Positions 1-12,576 of a DNA stretch of 64,000 bases are shown here, piece by piece. Made by a program: the position numbers and the translations under genes. Every line of letters starts with the position of its first letter. The first letter of the stretch is position 1. The notes under the pieces were generated by a model. It saw only the letters and a list, made by a program, of their open reading frames with translations. It did not search any database and was not told where the DNA came from. Origin of the DNA: Plumapathes pennacea (lineage: Eukaryota > Cnidaria > Anthozoa > Antipatharia > Myriopathidae); contig OZ038473.1 in the NCBI GenBank assembly GCA_964036295.1, positions 8,711,501 through 8,775,500 on the forward strand. Direction: 5' to 3'.

Positions 1-435
1 GCTGTGGATCAGCAAGAAAGACCAAGGCGATCAACGAGAATAAGCTCCCGAAGAAGCACTAGAGAGGACGAAGAAGAACAGAACGAACCAAAGAGTGATC
101 AAGCCAAAAGGACGAGTGATGGCACCGAAGCAAAACGGAAGCCGCGGGAACACGGTCAGACTGTTGTAGAAGTCGTGAAGAGGAAGAGAGGTCGGCCTCG
201 GAAGACAGACAGACCGTCGTCACATGTTGGTCGCCGCAAATCTCACCAGGCGAGGAAGAGAAAGTCAGGACGGAAAAATAAGACGCTGCAGGAGAGCGAC
301 GGCGAGTCTAGTGACTTGGGGAGGAAGCGATCACAACGCAGGATTAAGAGGACAAGATGTTACTCTCCGAGCAGTGAAGGAACTCGTGAGGTTCACTTGC
401 CATACAAGCGAAGTCGAGTCAGTTCCAAAGATTAA
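1..435 (+). CDS. C-terminal part of an AT-hook, Arg/Lys-rich nuclear protein (5' end outside window)
   Basis: The frame is open from base 1 with no ATG at the beginning, so this is read as the last coding exon of a gene that starts outside the window. The roughly 144 visible residues are extremely basic and low in complexity. They hold an AT-hook core (KRKRGRPRK, around residue 60), several bipartite nuclear-localisation-like clusters, and Ser/Glu/Asp stretches (DGESSD) that look like casein-kinase sites. No folded domain is visible. AT-hooks bind the minor groove of AT-rich DNA, so a chromatin-associated role is likely, but the family cannot be named from this tail. No clear poly(A) signal follows the TAA stop. 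Confidence 0.6.
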   Translation, partial: AVDQQERPRRSTRISSRRSTREDEEEQNEPKSDQAKRTSDGTEAKRKPREHGQTVVEVVKRKRGRPRKTDRPSSHVGRRKSHQARKRKSGRKNKTLQESDGESSDLGRKRSQRRIKRTRCYSPSSEGTREVHLPYKRSRVSSKD

Positions 436-787
436 ACCGATGAATGATTTCAGCCTTAACAACGTAGAACGAGAGGCCGGAGCCACAAAGCTTGCTTAAG
501 AACGAAAGTTTTCGTAAGTATTACTTACGCATAAGTCACAGTTTCGTTCGTACGCAAGTCTAGTAAATACGGCCTTAGTATCGCGGTTATTTGTATTCTC
601 TGTTGGAAAGAGTTTCAGTCGCTGTTTACAGCCTTCAACAGTGTAAACAGTGTCTCAATGGCTGTTAGGTTTCAACCTCAACTTCAATGTAGCCAGTACC
701 GTAATAGTATTTACTTGAAAGATATACACCTTACAGTAGTTCTCAGTCCCTCCTGGGCGTGATCTTCCTCTCTATATATTTAACAGT

Positions 788-884
788 TATTCGCCGAAGT
801 GGAGGTGAATAGCGGTGGATATTTATACCGAGCCGTTTCGGCGAGGTAAATATCCACCGTTATTCACCGACACTGAGGCGAATA
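788..884. repeat. Foldback (MITE-like) element, 38-bp arms
   Basis: The arms 788-825 and 847-884 are reverse complements of each other with about five mismatches, around a 21-base loop. The core of each arm reads GGTGAATA(G/A)CGGTGGATA. A related half-motif (GGTGAATAGTACTTG) recurs near 1006, so the complete mobile unit may extend to about 1085. No coding capacity. Confidence 0.75.
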
Positions 885-1919
885 ATTGTTTTAGTATATA
901 CCACACAAGTTTAATAGCCAACTCCCAAATAGCTATTTTATTTCCGACAAAAGTGGGCAAAAATTGGGTTCGCGCGCCATTTTGTTTTACCGGAAACCGC
1001 CGGGAGGTGAATAGTACTTGATATTCCGAGATTGAGGAGCCAATCAGAGCGCGCGAAAAGCACTATTCACTTGCGTGGATATACCAAACGTATATATACG
1101 ACTGAAAACCAATGTGTTCTCTCAAATACTCCATGCTGACGCCTAACAACCGTTTTACGTGGGGATGGTGGGGGGAGGGGGGGGGTCGAGGTAGTCAAAT
1201 GTACGTAAGGTGTAAGTAATGATGTAAGTTAGGTAGTAAAGCGAGTGACTAAAGTGCAAAAGTAAAGTAAAGAGTTAGGTGAATGACGGGAGCGAGTCTG
1301 TAGGATAACGACACTCGATAGATAATTTAATATGTAGATTTTAGATAGAAGACACGACCCCACCAGCGTTTTGCTGAAAGTTTGTAATCGTGTATAAATA
1401 AAGGTTATTGATTGATTGATTGATTGATTGACGTCATAACGTCCGAGATGACAGTGTCCCTGAGGTTCATGGGAATATTGTTTTTGCTCAGACGAAGGAC
1501 TAGCGCTCGAAACGTCAACTTCAAATTATTTCACGGCGTCCAGCTTTCACACATCGACCCTCGGTCGATCCAAGTTATATGTATTTTATATTTCTCAACG
1601 CCCATGCAGTCAATCTAGTTCTCTTTAGAGCTGGTTTTTCGTTCTTGGGAATAGACAGATTCTCAAGCCGGGGATCTCGAAACTGTTAGGGGTTGTGGTA
1701 GTAAAAAGCATAATAAATAACAAAGGTTGATGTGAGAAGAGTAAAACGCCGTTACTGATGTTTTAAGCTGGCGTTATGTTCACATGGCAATATAATCGTA
1801 GCCGTAAGTACAAGAGGCGACATAAGCATCACTCTCGGTTCCCCCGGAGGGGAGGGAGATACTCCCATATGTGAGCCACAGGAATGTGCCGCCCCAAAGG
1901 GTATCGTTTTCAGCATGTT

Positions 1920-2047
1920 TAGTCTGAAATAGGGTATCAGTTTTGAGCCTTTGGTCTGGAATAGGGTCGGAGATTTTGATATTTGGTCTGAAGTAGGGTA
2001 GAAAATCGCAAATTTTGGACTGAAATAGGGTAGGGGTTTTCAGTACC
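1920..2047. repeat. Four tandem 32-bp repeats
   Basis: Units start at 1920, 1952, 1984 and 2016. Each contains a variant of TGGTCTGAAATAGGGTA followed by a more divergent half. A partial fifth copy precedes them (about 1891-1919). Minus-strand translation gives a run of similar peptides, but the period (32) is not a multiple of three, so this is a DNA repeat rather than a protein repeat. Confidence 0.8.
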
Positions 2048-2468
2048 GGGCGGCACATTCCCACCTAAAATTTTGAGGAGTAGGAGTAATATTTCAATGT
2101 TCCTGACATCCAACATGGCCCGGTGAAAAGCCTCTATAGGGTAAAATCCCGGTTATATAACTTTTCAAGAAATTTTCGATGGCTTATATACACACTGTTC
2201 TCGGTTTTACTGTTTTAAGATTACGATATTGAATCGTTCTTTCAAATATGACGTAGAATGAATAACATTCAATAGAAGGGGGGAGGGGGGGGGGGGGTGT
2301 TCTCCGGGAGGGATCTTCAGATTAGCAGAATGGTGGGCCTGCTGTATAACTGAATGGCCTCATACATACGGGATTCACTAACGACGCAATATAGCTTGTC
2401 TGTGCGGCGGCATTTGAAAGCTAATGTAATATTGAATATTGTTAGTGGATAGATATCATCACTAAAAA

Positions 2469-2521
2469 GAGCCTGGGAACGACCGAACAGCATAGTATTG
2501 TTCCCAGGCTCTCACTTGCGC
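2469..2521. repeat. Perfect 12-bp inverted repeat upstream of RAB28
   Basis: GAGCCTGGGAAC at 2469-2480 is exactly reverse-complementary to 2510-2521, with a 29-base loop, about 140 bases before the RAB28 start codon. It may be a MITE remnant or a hairpin in the promoter or 5' UTR. No function is shown. Confidence 0.6.
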
Positions 2522-2657
2522 CCGCGTTACTATTTGGTTCGTTGTTGCTGTGTGATGTGACGTCATGACAAACAAGGTCGAAGAGAATCGGAGAACTGAA
2601 CTGATGTGAAATGTAGCTATAATCAGTTGCAATATTGTGGAAATTCCTATTGAAACC

Positions 2658-5600
2658 ATGTCAGACTCAGACGAAGAGCCATCTAAAGACCGCCAGCTAA
2701 AGTTCGTGCTGTTGGGAGATGGAACAGCAGGAAAAGTAAGCGAATATCGGCGTTTGCCGTGACAGCCATTTTGGGTAGCTTGCGGCTCAAATTCAAATGA
2801 TAACTGTGTATGTAATAGGTGCTGTTTGATCTCTTCAGACATCTATATGTGTAAGATATTCCCAAGAGAACTTCGACAGGACTTACAAGCAAACACTCGG
2901 CTTGGATTTTTTTCTGAAAAGAATCGTGTTGCCAGGTGAGTAAGCTATAACAATTTCACACAATAAAGCGTTAATAGTGTTCAAATAACCTGACTCAGAG
3001 CTGAAGTTATTATTGCCCGACCTACAACCTCCAAGAAGGAACAAGGATCGTGCGACGCTCGATTTTGTAAAATACACTTGAAAATATTTTATTAAGGTGA
3101 CTCTAGTTCAATATTTAATATTTCCGTCGTTCAGAAAAATATTGTACCCAGCATCTGACTATTGGATTCCTGAATATTTATATACATATATCTATATACA
3201 GGTATATGAACATAATTACATTGTACACTCAAAATCCCATACAAGTAACTACTGTTATTACTTCAAAGTTTTTCAAACTGTCCAATTTAGGATTAATTGG
3301 ACACTTTGAAAAATACAGTAAATGTCTATACAAACAACAGTAATTTATTTAGTTCCTTGTGTACAGTATAATTAACACTTAACAGGAATCCATGCTGTCC
3401 AATTGTGAAATAATTGAATCGAATAATTCCTCTGACTGCCAAATTGGACTCGATCAGCCTGCACCCTTCCCTGGTGAAAATCCTTGCTAGGATCCTGCAA
3501 GGATCCTTGTCAGGATCCTTACAGGATCCTTGCAAGGATCCTTAAAGATCCTTGAGGATCCTTAAGGATCCTTTGCAGGATCCTTGAGGATCCTTAAGGT
3601 TTCTTTGTAGGATACTTGATGATCCTCAAGGATCCTGACCAAATCCTTAAGGATCCTGACTAAATCCTTGAGGATCCTGACAAAATCCTGTCACAATCCT
3701 TGATAATCCCAACAACATATACTGCTGGGATCCAAGGGTAAATGGCTAGTGAATAAACATACAAAAATAATACTGTAGTTATAACATTTTATTTGGAAGA
3801 TAATCAATTTCTTCTTTACCTTCAACATTGAATATATTATTGGATTTCACGTCATAAATATATTGTTATATTGATACAGTGTAAAAACAAATTGGTATAA
3901 AAGTAGAGTGTTCATGCACATTCCATATCTGAAATAAAGTCAAATGTACACAACAAGCAATTCTGGCATGGCTCAGATATTAAGAATTGAAATGGCACCA
4001 GTACTTCATTTGATTGATATAAATGACGAGAATCAAGGCCTTAAAGGTGGATAGATGATTTCATAACTCACATCTGTATATTGAAATATTGTATAATTTA
4101 TATAAATTGGTATAAATTCTGAGTAATCCTTAAATTTAATAATCTGAAGTAAAATAATTTGTAGTAGTGACATGGAATCTATCCAGTTTTAACAATAACA
4201 TGTTTTATTGTTAATTGTATTCTGAATTGGTGCCAAAGCTGTGTTCTTATACATTCTTGTATCTATAATTAATAATATCTGAAAAATATATAATTATTAT
4301 ATAAATGGAAAAAAGGAGTCGAGATATAATTACAATCCATTGAAAGAAGGCAGCAAGTCATTTCTCCCCTTATCCTGATTTCATGCCAGCCTTTCTCAAG
4401 GACTTTGCAACCATACTTTTTCTTGATACATCCTGTGAAAGAGAAAATACAGTATAATCAAAACTTATGTTTTCGAGACCAGGACATCAAGTATCATTCT
4501 GTAATAATAAACAATTGACAACAGGCTTCAACTAATCTATTATGACTCATCTTTGAAAGGAAACTTTAAAACTGCAGTAATAATATTGCACATGACATGG
4601 CATTAGATGAACAAGGTTACTGTCAGTGATCATATAATTATTTTTGGGATTGCAGCACTCCTGAAATAATTTTTGTGGTTGTGTGTTATCAGCATGACAA
4701 GCCCAATCAAAGGTCACCCAATGCAACATTTACAGCTCCAAGATCTTGTTCACTAAAACAGCCACTTGCCAAGAATATTGCATACCAAGATTCCTGTGAA
4801 ATAGGCGGCCTTTTAGGTATTGCAGTGCTCGACATTAAGGTTTTAGGCTGGTAGACAAGCACACATCTTGCCTAGACAAATCAGTGGCCCTTGTTGACAA
4901 CACAACTTTCATCCAAATACAAAGTGCACAGCCGCAGAATATAGGGATTATAAAAGTCACTCAAGGTTCCCCGGTTTAAACAGTCAAGGAACAGTCATAA
5001 CAGAATATTCTATCAAATCAGTTGATCACTGGCAATGAAATTAAGAGTACTCACCATTTTTTATACTACGTTAAACCAATCCACGTTTCATGATCCTGAA
5101 TTAACACCGACGCTTCGTCAAGTCTTTCCTCGTAATCAAGTCTTTCCCTCTAACGTGAATCGAATGAGCCACATTACACTTCGCTTTTATCTGAATGTCC
5201 ACATTCGAAATGTGAAGACAAAATTGTCACAGAGCCTGACAACTCCAGACATGTCGAAGCAGCTTCTTGGCGCGTGGAGCACAAAATAGCAACAAAACCG
5301 TAAACTGGACGAGTAGTTTACCGCATCTCTACAAAGCTGCGCCTTCTACTTTCATCTTCTTGCCCAAAGGATCCTTAGCATGAACCTTGAGGCTCAAAAA
5401 ACCAGCTGCAAACCAAACGCCTCTTGATTCTTGAACCTCAACGGTTTCTCAAGAATGGCGCCTAAGCTACTACGCATGCTCTATGTGTTACACCGCGTGC
5501 CACACAATCTCGTACCAGACTCTTTTGCGCCTTTTTACTTTCACGTTCAAAAAATGTACGAATATAGTGACCATAATATATGAATTCAATTCATATCAGT

Positions 5601-8600
5601 ATCTTTTTGCAACTGCACAGACTACAACCATATTTGACTGATCAGTTTTTACAGTGTACTCGGAGTGAAAATTTCCCAGTTGTTTTTGCCAATGCCTTAA
5701 CCAGATATATTTTTGTACTATAAAGAAGCCATTTCTAGCACAACCAAGTTCAATCCTGATTACATCAAGGGCCCTTGTAGGATCCTGGTTAATCAGCAAG
5801 GATCCTGGCAGGATCCTGATAATCATCAAGGATCCTGAAACTTCAGAGTGCTGGCAGGATCCTGGTGAAATCTTGGTTAATTATCAAGGATCCTGCAAGG
5901 ATCCTGTCCTTACAGGATCCTGGCAGGATCCTTGTAGGATCCTGCAGGATCCTTTCCTTGTAGGATCCTGCAAGGATTCTCACCAGGGTTGCCCAATTTT
6001 GGCAGTTCTCAGAATTTTTCTCATGCAATTATTTCCAAATTGGACAGATTTTAGTCCTATTACAGGACATATACTAATCTCTATATAATAATACGCTTAG
6101 CAACCGCTGACCACGGCTCATGTGTGTGTGCGTGTGTGTGTGTACGGTGGGTAACAAATTGATAATTTCGATTTGTGATGCAACAAATTAAACCAGTAAT
6201 TAGATAATGTGTGGTTTGAATTTCTGACACAACAAATGCTCACCTACTCATTAGTCATAATTATCATATCGTCAATTCGACGCGATTACCGAAGGTGAGA
6301 ATTCCGTTTGAGTTTAAAAATGAATCGAGTACGGTCGAGTGGCAAATGCACTATAGAAGTTTGTACTTTGACTTTGTAAACTGCGTTCAAGTTGCTCAAA
6401 ATGGAATTCAAAATAGAAAAAAGAAATCTAATTACCGTATTTTACGGTCCTGCTAGTCATATTATATTGCTGTACAGTGTTATGTCTCTCTTGATGTACC
6501 TGCATGTATTTTTATAATAATAATCTTTCATACAGTACAGTACAGCACCTGTATGTCATAAAATTGTAAAATCATAGCATAACCTGGCCTGGTGGCAGTA
6601 CCCAGTACAACTGTCCTGTCAATGCAAATTAAGGCTGTCTTTATATTAGTGGAGTCCAATCAGAGCCCCTGGGTATCTGTGGGCATTTGATCAAAAAAAT
6701 TCAAATATTTGGGGTTTATTCCTGATGGTGAGGTGGTTGGGAGAGGGGGGGGATGATGCACTGTACATAATTCCCCAATCTGCCTTGAAAAAAGAATGTT
6801 ATTTTCAAGTTGGGCTGCCATTTTGGTTTGTTGTGACTGGACAATCGTACAGTAACATTTCACACTAATGTTTTTAAGATATTAATTAACAGAATTGGTC
6901 ATACCTCTTATTTTGTGCTTCTTGTTTCCAGGCAATGTTCATGTCACTATACAAGTTTGGGATATTGGAGGACAATCTCTCGGAGGAAAGATGATTGAAA
7001 AATATGTCTATGGTGCTCATGTAAGTCATGATCCCAAATTCACCTGAGTGGAAGTTCATGATGGATATTATGTAGTGTTATTACTTAGGGTACAGTGTTT
7101 GTAGCAAAGAATTATATTTTGCAACTTGCACACACTTGTACATGCTACCAAAGTCATGCAGGTGATGGGACAGATTCTTTTGCTAATGTTCCAATGCTGT
7201 GCTGTGCTCCCCTGTTTGTTTGTTTGTTTGTTTGTCAAAATTCAGGTCTAATGATTAACAATACAGTGGGCCAGGTTCAGCATTCTCTATGTATGTGGAG
7301 GCTCTACCCAAAAAGAGTCTCTTTTTATACACATCACTTAATAATAAAGAGTTTTTTACCACAAATCACTAGTTTCTTACTCTCTAAATTGGTCATTTTA
7401 CCTTGGTAAATGAGAGTCCAGACTGGCACCAGCTGATGCCAGCATGTCATGCTTTGCAATGAATTACAAATAATGAAACTTTCTTTATTGTGGTAAAAAA
7501 ACAAATTTCCACTGGTTTTTCATGGTGTGGACTCTTATTTACCATGATTTATGTCATCACATGGTCACAATTTGTTGCGCACTCACTTGGCGAAGTACCT
7601 CATGGGTGTTTTTTTAACACTTGCTAACCACAAACATTCTGATCCTCTCCCAACAAAGGAGATTTGGAACACCAGATTGGTTTCTCAGCTTGGCTTGAGT
7701 GTTTTTAGACTTTGTGGGTGTCTTGTACACTCTGTCTCTATACCGATGTCTTTTTTCAATATCCTATAATGTGCACTAGTGAAGGATTAGGAGAGAGTGA
7801 AGCCAAGAGTCTTCTGTTGACCCAATAAAAATAAATTTAATTATCATGATTGTTAACTTTCTACAAACTAATTGGGAACACTGTGAAATAATTTGTTGGC
7901 AAAAATAATTGGGGACTTTATTATTAGATAGTAATGTATATATACAACAATACAAGATATATTCCACTTACATGTAAATTCTAACTAAACTGATCGGATA
8001 TAGAATAGTCCAATATTACAGATTGAGTGCAGTCAGTACAATTATTGCACGACTTCACAGTTTTGAGTTCAAATATGGGCCAAAACAAGTGCAAAGCATA
8101 TCGCATTCATCAGGAACCAGATCAACTGGTTTATTAGCTTACATGATCAATTTTTGCAAGGAAAGTTTACAAATGCGTCATTTCTGTTCCGCTTTGTGCC
8201 CGGCGAGAACATTTGCTGCCCTGCTTCGTTTGTCGTATAATAAACAATTTATTACACGAAAAAGTCGTGCAATACGGCTGTATTTTTACTCGTCAGTTTT
8301 ATTTTTTCTCGCCTGAAGCAGGCTTGAAAAAATAAAACCGACTCGTAAAAATACTCCACTGTATTGCACTCCTTCCCGTGTAATAACCTCTTTTTACTGA
8401 CAGAACCATGTTTTTATATGTGTTCAGTATAAAGTTACATGTCAACTTTAAACAACTTATGGTTTTTATGCAGGCTGTTCTTCTTGTTTATGATGTCACA
8501 AACCAAAGTAGTTTTGACAACTTGGAGGACTGGCTGGACACTGTGAAGAAGCTCTGTGAGAAGGAGAACTCAAAGATGCCTCACGTGGCACTCGTAGCTA

Positions 8601-11600
8601 ACAAAAGTGAGTTACACTTAGTTAAGAATTTACAAATTTATTACAACTGAATAAACATCTCATGTTCACATTTCATCAATTTGATCAATTAATTTCTTTT
8701 CAAATCTGTCTAATATGAAATTACTTTACTTGATAAAGTACGACCTACAGTAATATTCATACTAATTTTTGCATGTACTTACTGTAGATTTGCAAAAATT
8801 CCAGAGCCGTATTTCACGAGTGTTGATTTTTGTGATTCAAGGAAATTTTAATAGCAAAATGAAAGTGTATTTAATTTGTCAAATCTCTATTCACAATATT
8901 TAAATCAAGCAGGGTTTTGACCTTACTGTACAGTAACAAAACTGCAAAAATAGCTGTGAATCAATGATTCACTGCACGAGGAATAACAATAAATGAAAGA
9001 AACGGATGATACTGTTGGGACTCAAGTCTTGCCTCATGACTCAGCAACTGATTGGGGATTAACTGAACTCATCCCATGAGCACAACAGACCAATCTGTGT
9101 TGCAGCCTGGGGTTGTGAAAATATTAACAATCAATTTTTAAATATTTTCCAATCAGACATTTCAGACCTGCACAGTTACTATTTCCCACTAGTATATTTT
9201 GTGTCATGTTCTGAAGTGTATCTAGAAAGACTAAATCCTGTACGTGTACAAAGTGGAGACAACACGAGGGGAATCTTGGCTAGTGGATGTTTGGCCACAG
9301 ATGTATTTTTCAGGCAAAGCTATGCTTGAAGTTTACTGCTTTCCCTCAGATAAGCACCTAAACCATTCCTGCTCCCCGGCCCTGTTGTTGGAGGAAGTAT
9401 GGTACATAGCAGTCATGTGTAAATCTTGATTTAAGAGTTAATTGTAGTGTTTGGTCTCATTGCAGTGGATATAGAGCATCAGCGTGTTGTAAAAGCAGAC
9501 AAACATGGCAAATTTGCTCAGGAAAATGGCATGTCAAGGTTTGTAACCCTTTAGGATCTCTGTAAATCATTAATCAGCTATACACTGTACTCAAAAGTGA
9601 ATTAGTCACAGGCATGTTTATGCATGCTAAAATGTTGCTTGCTGTTGCTATGACATCTCTATGATAAATTTGTTGTCGAATTTAGCAAAATTGGTAAGTA
9701 CAGTAGGTCACGGAATTCCTTGATTCAACTGACATTTGAGGTGCTTTTCTGTCACTCAAACTTGGACACAAGCAAAGCCGGAAAACATCACTATTTTCAC
9801 CTGGGAAAAGAAAATGTCAATCTTGATAACTTTTTAATTATATACAGTTGAAGAAGTAACTGTACTTTATTATTAGCTATTTTGTGCAAAATTTATCAAA
9901 TAAAAAAATGACCCGGTCACAAGAAAGAGCACATCCAAATTACTAAGTACTCCAGATTTCAGAATGATTGGCTATCACAGACTGAATGGGAAGCGTTCAA
10001 AAATCAGAAAAATAGGACTGACTTTAGTATCTATTTTATAAATATTTATAAAATAACTATATGATACTACGCGCGCCCTGATTGACTAAATAACCGTGTT
10101 AGATGAGAGTATATTACACGCTGACGCGATACGCGATGTTTTTTACTTGACTAATTATTTTATAAAAGAAACATATAACGCATCACCGTGTAATATAGCC
10201 CAATATAAACACTTGGGAAGTTGGGAGAACGCTCGAGTGGCACCGGAAACCACTCGGCGGCCTCGTGGTTTCCTTACGCTACTCTCGTGTTCTGCCAACT
10301 TCCCGCGTGTTTAGATGAGGCTATATTACACGGTGACGCGTTACATGTATATATTTCTTAAGCATTATAGTCTTTCAAAATAAGGTGAACAGTGCATCGT
10401 GCTTCTTCACATTATTGTACCCTTTCAAATTCCTGCGTGCTGTTATAACTCAATTTAGCACATTTTCTTTCTTTATTTCCTTTCAGTCATTTTTTGTCAG
10501 CCAAAACAGCAGACCAGGTGAGCTTGTCTATTTGTACTGTAGCTAGAGTATAGTGGGAATGTTTCTTGAAGTCCTCTCTTTGTTGTTGTTTTGCTTTCAT
10601 GGTTACATGAACATCAAGAGCAGTGGGTGATATGGCTTGACTGGATATTATACCTGTCATATCTGCAGTGCCCAGTGCTATGCAGTGATGTTCACAACGC
10701 TGTCACCTGTAGAGTGCGCAACTTATCAGCTCGCTCTCATAAGCTCGTCAACCCGAAACCAAAGAAACGTTCTCGATCGGAGGGGGGGGAGGGGGGACAG
10801 GGGCCAAAACTACTTGAACAGCAATAGTGGAGTCTCCTTTGAATGATTTGAATAACAAAGTCTCTAATCTAATTGGCCGCAAAGCACCTCCTGAACAGTA
10901 TCAACCTTTTGAAACAGTCTTACATATGATAATCGGCTGCAAGCTTTTAAAGTGCATGCACTGTGTAAGCCCAAAAATGAAATCTTTACAATCGAATCTA
11001 CTGAAGTAAATGTGTTTACTATTGGAATAAGTCTGCGTTTTAACGTTACGCCTATTAAAGGTTTGTATTTTGAATATGATAATGATGTGACGTCAAAGAA
11101 GGAATATTTCATTATACAAAATCTTGTTGGTAGAGATAAATGACATTTTATGAACGTCCATGTTGTATTTGAATTTTGTATAAATAACACTGAATTACTC
11201 CTTTGACGTCACGTCATTACCATATTCGAAATATAAACTTTTATAACTTATAGGCGCAACGTTGAGACACAGAAATGTTCTAATAGTCAACTATTTACTT
11301 GATGTAGAATCGATTGTAAATACATCATCTTTGGGCTTATATGCGCTGTAATTCGTACGTTATTGTGGGAATAGTGACACCTTGCATAGCTCGTATCCTG
11401 ATACCCATCATTCGGTTGGGGCTAAATTGTTCTTTCCGTATCCTCGTTCTCTGGTCTGGGGATGGGAAAGAGGAGGGCATGGGAACGAGGGTCGTTTTTC
11501 TGGTGCGACAGTGGGGAGTGGGTGTAATACAGGGATTAAAGTGAGTCTTTTGTCTTGTTAGTGTATGAAACTGTTTGTTTGCGGATATTTTCGCAAAATG

Positions 11601-12576
11601 CGCATCGTAAATTTGACAGTTGTGCGCTAAAAATGTTTGAAATCCAAATTTCTGTTTTAACAGGTCAGTCTGTGCTTCCAGAAAGTAGCAGCAGAAGTAT
11701 TAGGAATACGGATGACTAAGCATGAAATTGAACAACAATCCGTATCCTTTGCAGCGGAACATATATTTTCAGTTAACATACATGTAGTATACCAAAAATA
11801 TGTGGGGGAAACGATGTCAAACAGATTATACAAGGCAGGGAAAACAACTTTAGGAAGGTCAGGTTGGGAAGTTTGAATCAAGTCAGGGAAACTTATTGTT
11901 TGATATAACATCTGCTTTGATTGAGTTTTGCACTCCTCAGTGCTATTTATTCAATATGTTTTTGTTTTTTCGAAGGTTATACCACTGTTGAAGAAAAACT
12001 TTCATGTATTGAAAATTAACGTTCTAAGGGAGACTAAGAATGAAGAGATTGAGAAGATTTACTTTTATGGCCACTCGTTTTCAAAATGGTTAAGTTAACC
12101 CTTTCACTCCCAAGAGTGATTACCTTCAACTTTATGCTTCAGTTTCTCACCAGAAGTATACACATACAGCAAGGAGAACTTGGCTCAGCTGATTAAACTA
12201 TCTCACTACGTCCTCATACATTTTCTTCTTAAAGTGTTGGGAGAATCTGCATTTTGAGTTTGGGAGTGAAAGGGTTTACAACTGAGTAGAGCAGTTGTGT
12301 CTTTTTCTGCATTATATTACATTATGCATTTTCATGTCTGTCATTTGCTTTCGATAAGTATCATTTACTTCAGTTTACATTTTATAGTACGGTTTGCTGT
12401 TGTTGTTTTTTTATTGTTTGTTTGTTTGTTTTGTTATTGTGTGCTGTTATTGTTTGAGACCTTGATTCATCCAATAGCGAGTTCTGAAGGCCGACGTCAT
12501 CCAGTACAGCAACCACGAGATGGCTACTCGGGCGACACCAACACAGACAAAAAGTTCTTTCTGTTCAATTCAGTAG
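2658..12576 (+). CDS. RAB28: Rab28 small GTPase, eight coding exons, complete
   Basis: Coding exons: 2658-2735, 2839-2935, 6932-7020, 8474-8606, 9466-9538, 10487-10517, 11664-11741 and 12478-12576. All junctions are GT-AG and in phase, giving 225 residues (human RAB28 has 221). Seen in the translation: the start MSDSDEE; P-loop [11 protein letters not shown]; the WDIGGQ switch II that marks Rab28 in place of the usual [18 protein letters not shown] (G4); LSAKT (G5); and a C-terminal CSIQ CAAX box, predicted to be farnesylated where most Rabs end in double Cys for geranylgeranylation. Rab28 is an atypical Rab that works with the BBSome and intraflagellar transport at cilia. A ciliary gene fragment (WDR34) lies 18 kb away, probably by chance. 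Introns 2 and 7 are swollen by transposable elements. The gene looks intact and functional. Confidence 0.96.
3395..6047. mobile_element. Large inverted-repeat element with GGATCC-rich arms, in RAB28 intron 2
   Basis: The left end (CTGTCCAATT at 3395) and right end (AATTGGACAG to 6047) are inverted. About 250 bp of each arm can be aligned, including CCCTGGTGA(A/G)AATCCT near 3469 and its reverse complement near 5973. Inside each arm lie many degenerate copies of a 10-15 bp word centred on the palindrome AGGATCCT (about 3486-3680 and 5777-5975). The 1.9 kb between the arms has no credible ORF, so the element looks non-autonomous. A smaller GTCCAATT...AATTGGAC palindrome (about 3278-3304) next to the left end may be a related insertion. 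No clear target duplication was found, and the superfamily is unknown. Confidence 0.65.
6121..6143. repeat. (TG)n microsatellite
   Basis: Short run of TG/CG dinucleotides in RAB28 intron 2. Confidence 0.8.
8249..8386. repeat. Foldback MITE in RAB28 intron 3
   Basis: The ends TTATTACACG and CGTGTAATAA are exact inverse complements, and the arms (about 60 bp each, covering TGCAATAC and TTTTTACTCGTC) pair across nearly the whole element. A copy of the right arm occurs at about 29307-29393, so this is a dispersed family. Non-coding. Confidence 0.8.
10172..10347. repeat. Foldback MITE in RAB28 intron 5
   Basis: The outer arms (CATATAACGCATCACCGTG on the left, its complement ending TTACATG on the right) pair through GTGTAATATAGCC and GGGAAGTTGG, with an inner GAGTGGCACCGGAAACCAC hairpin. 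A further partial copy of the ATTACACGCTGACGCG end lies just outside at about 10110. It is the sort of palindrome that carries a GC-rich stem in AT-rich DNA. Confidence 0.75.
10955..11350. repeat. Long foldback with arms of about 180 bp in RAB28 intron 6, a CRE-like site in each arm
   Basis: Sequence from about 10955 to 11135 is repeated in inverse orientation from about 11175 to 11350 with scattered mismatches. Shared blocks include TAAGCCCAAA, TTTACAATCGA, AACGTT(A/G)CGCCTAT and TGACGTCAAAG. The full cAMP-response-element palindrome TGACGTCA is kept in both arms. Short ORFs that overlap on the two strands here are by-products of the palindrome. Confidence 0.75.
12097..12276. mobile_element. 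MITE, AACCCTTTCACTCCC family, copy 1
   Basis: Terminal inverted repeats AACCCTTTCACTCCC and GGGAGTGAAAGGGTT bound 180 bp of non-coding DNA in RAB28 intron 7. Internal words shared with other copies in this window are GATTAAACTATC, ACATTTTCTTCTT and GGGAGAATCTGCATTTTGAG. Confidence 0.85.

Larger units (their letters stand above)
436..2657. other. Intergenic stretch with palindromic and simple repeats
   Basis: No convincing gene is visible. The stretch holds a foldback element (788-884), a G-rich run (about 1161-1186), an ATTG microsatellite (1407-1430) of the kind left at the 3' end of retroelements, four 32-bp tandem repeats (1920-2047), a second G-run (about 2278-2297) and a perfect 12-bp-arm hairpin (2469-2521). 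The RAB28 promoter should lie in the last few hundred bases; no obvious TATA box was seen. Confidence 0.6.

Noticed and set aside
3480..5980. Regularly repeated GGATCC words, CRISPR-like at first sight
   Set aside because: Units are 10-15 bp, spacing is irregular and the two clusters are inverted copies; eukaryotic transposon arms, not a repeat-spacer array.
10096..10314. 72-residue ORF in RAB28 intron 5
   Set aside because: Lies in a palindromic MITE and has no family features.
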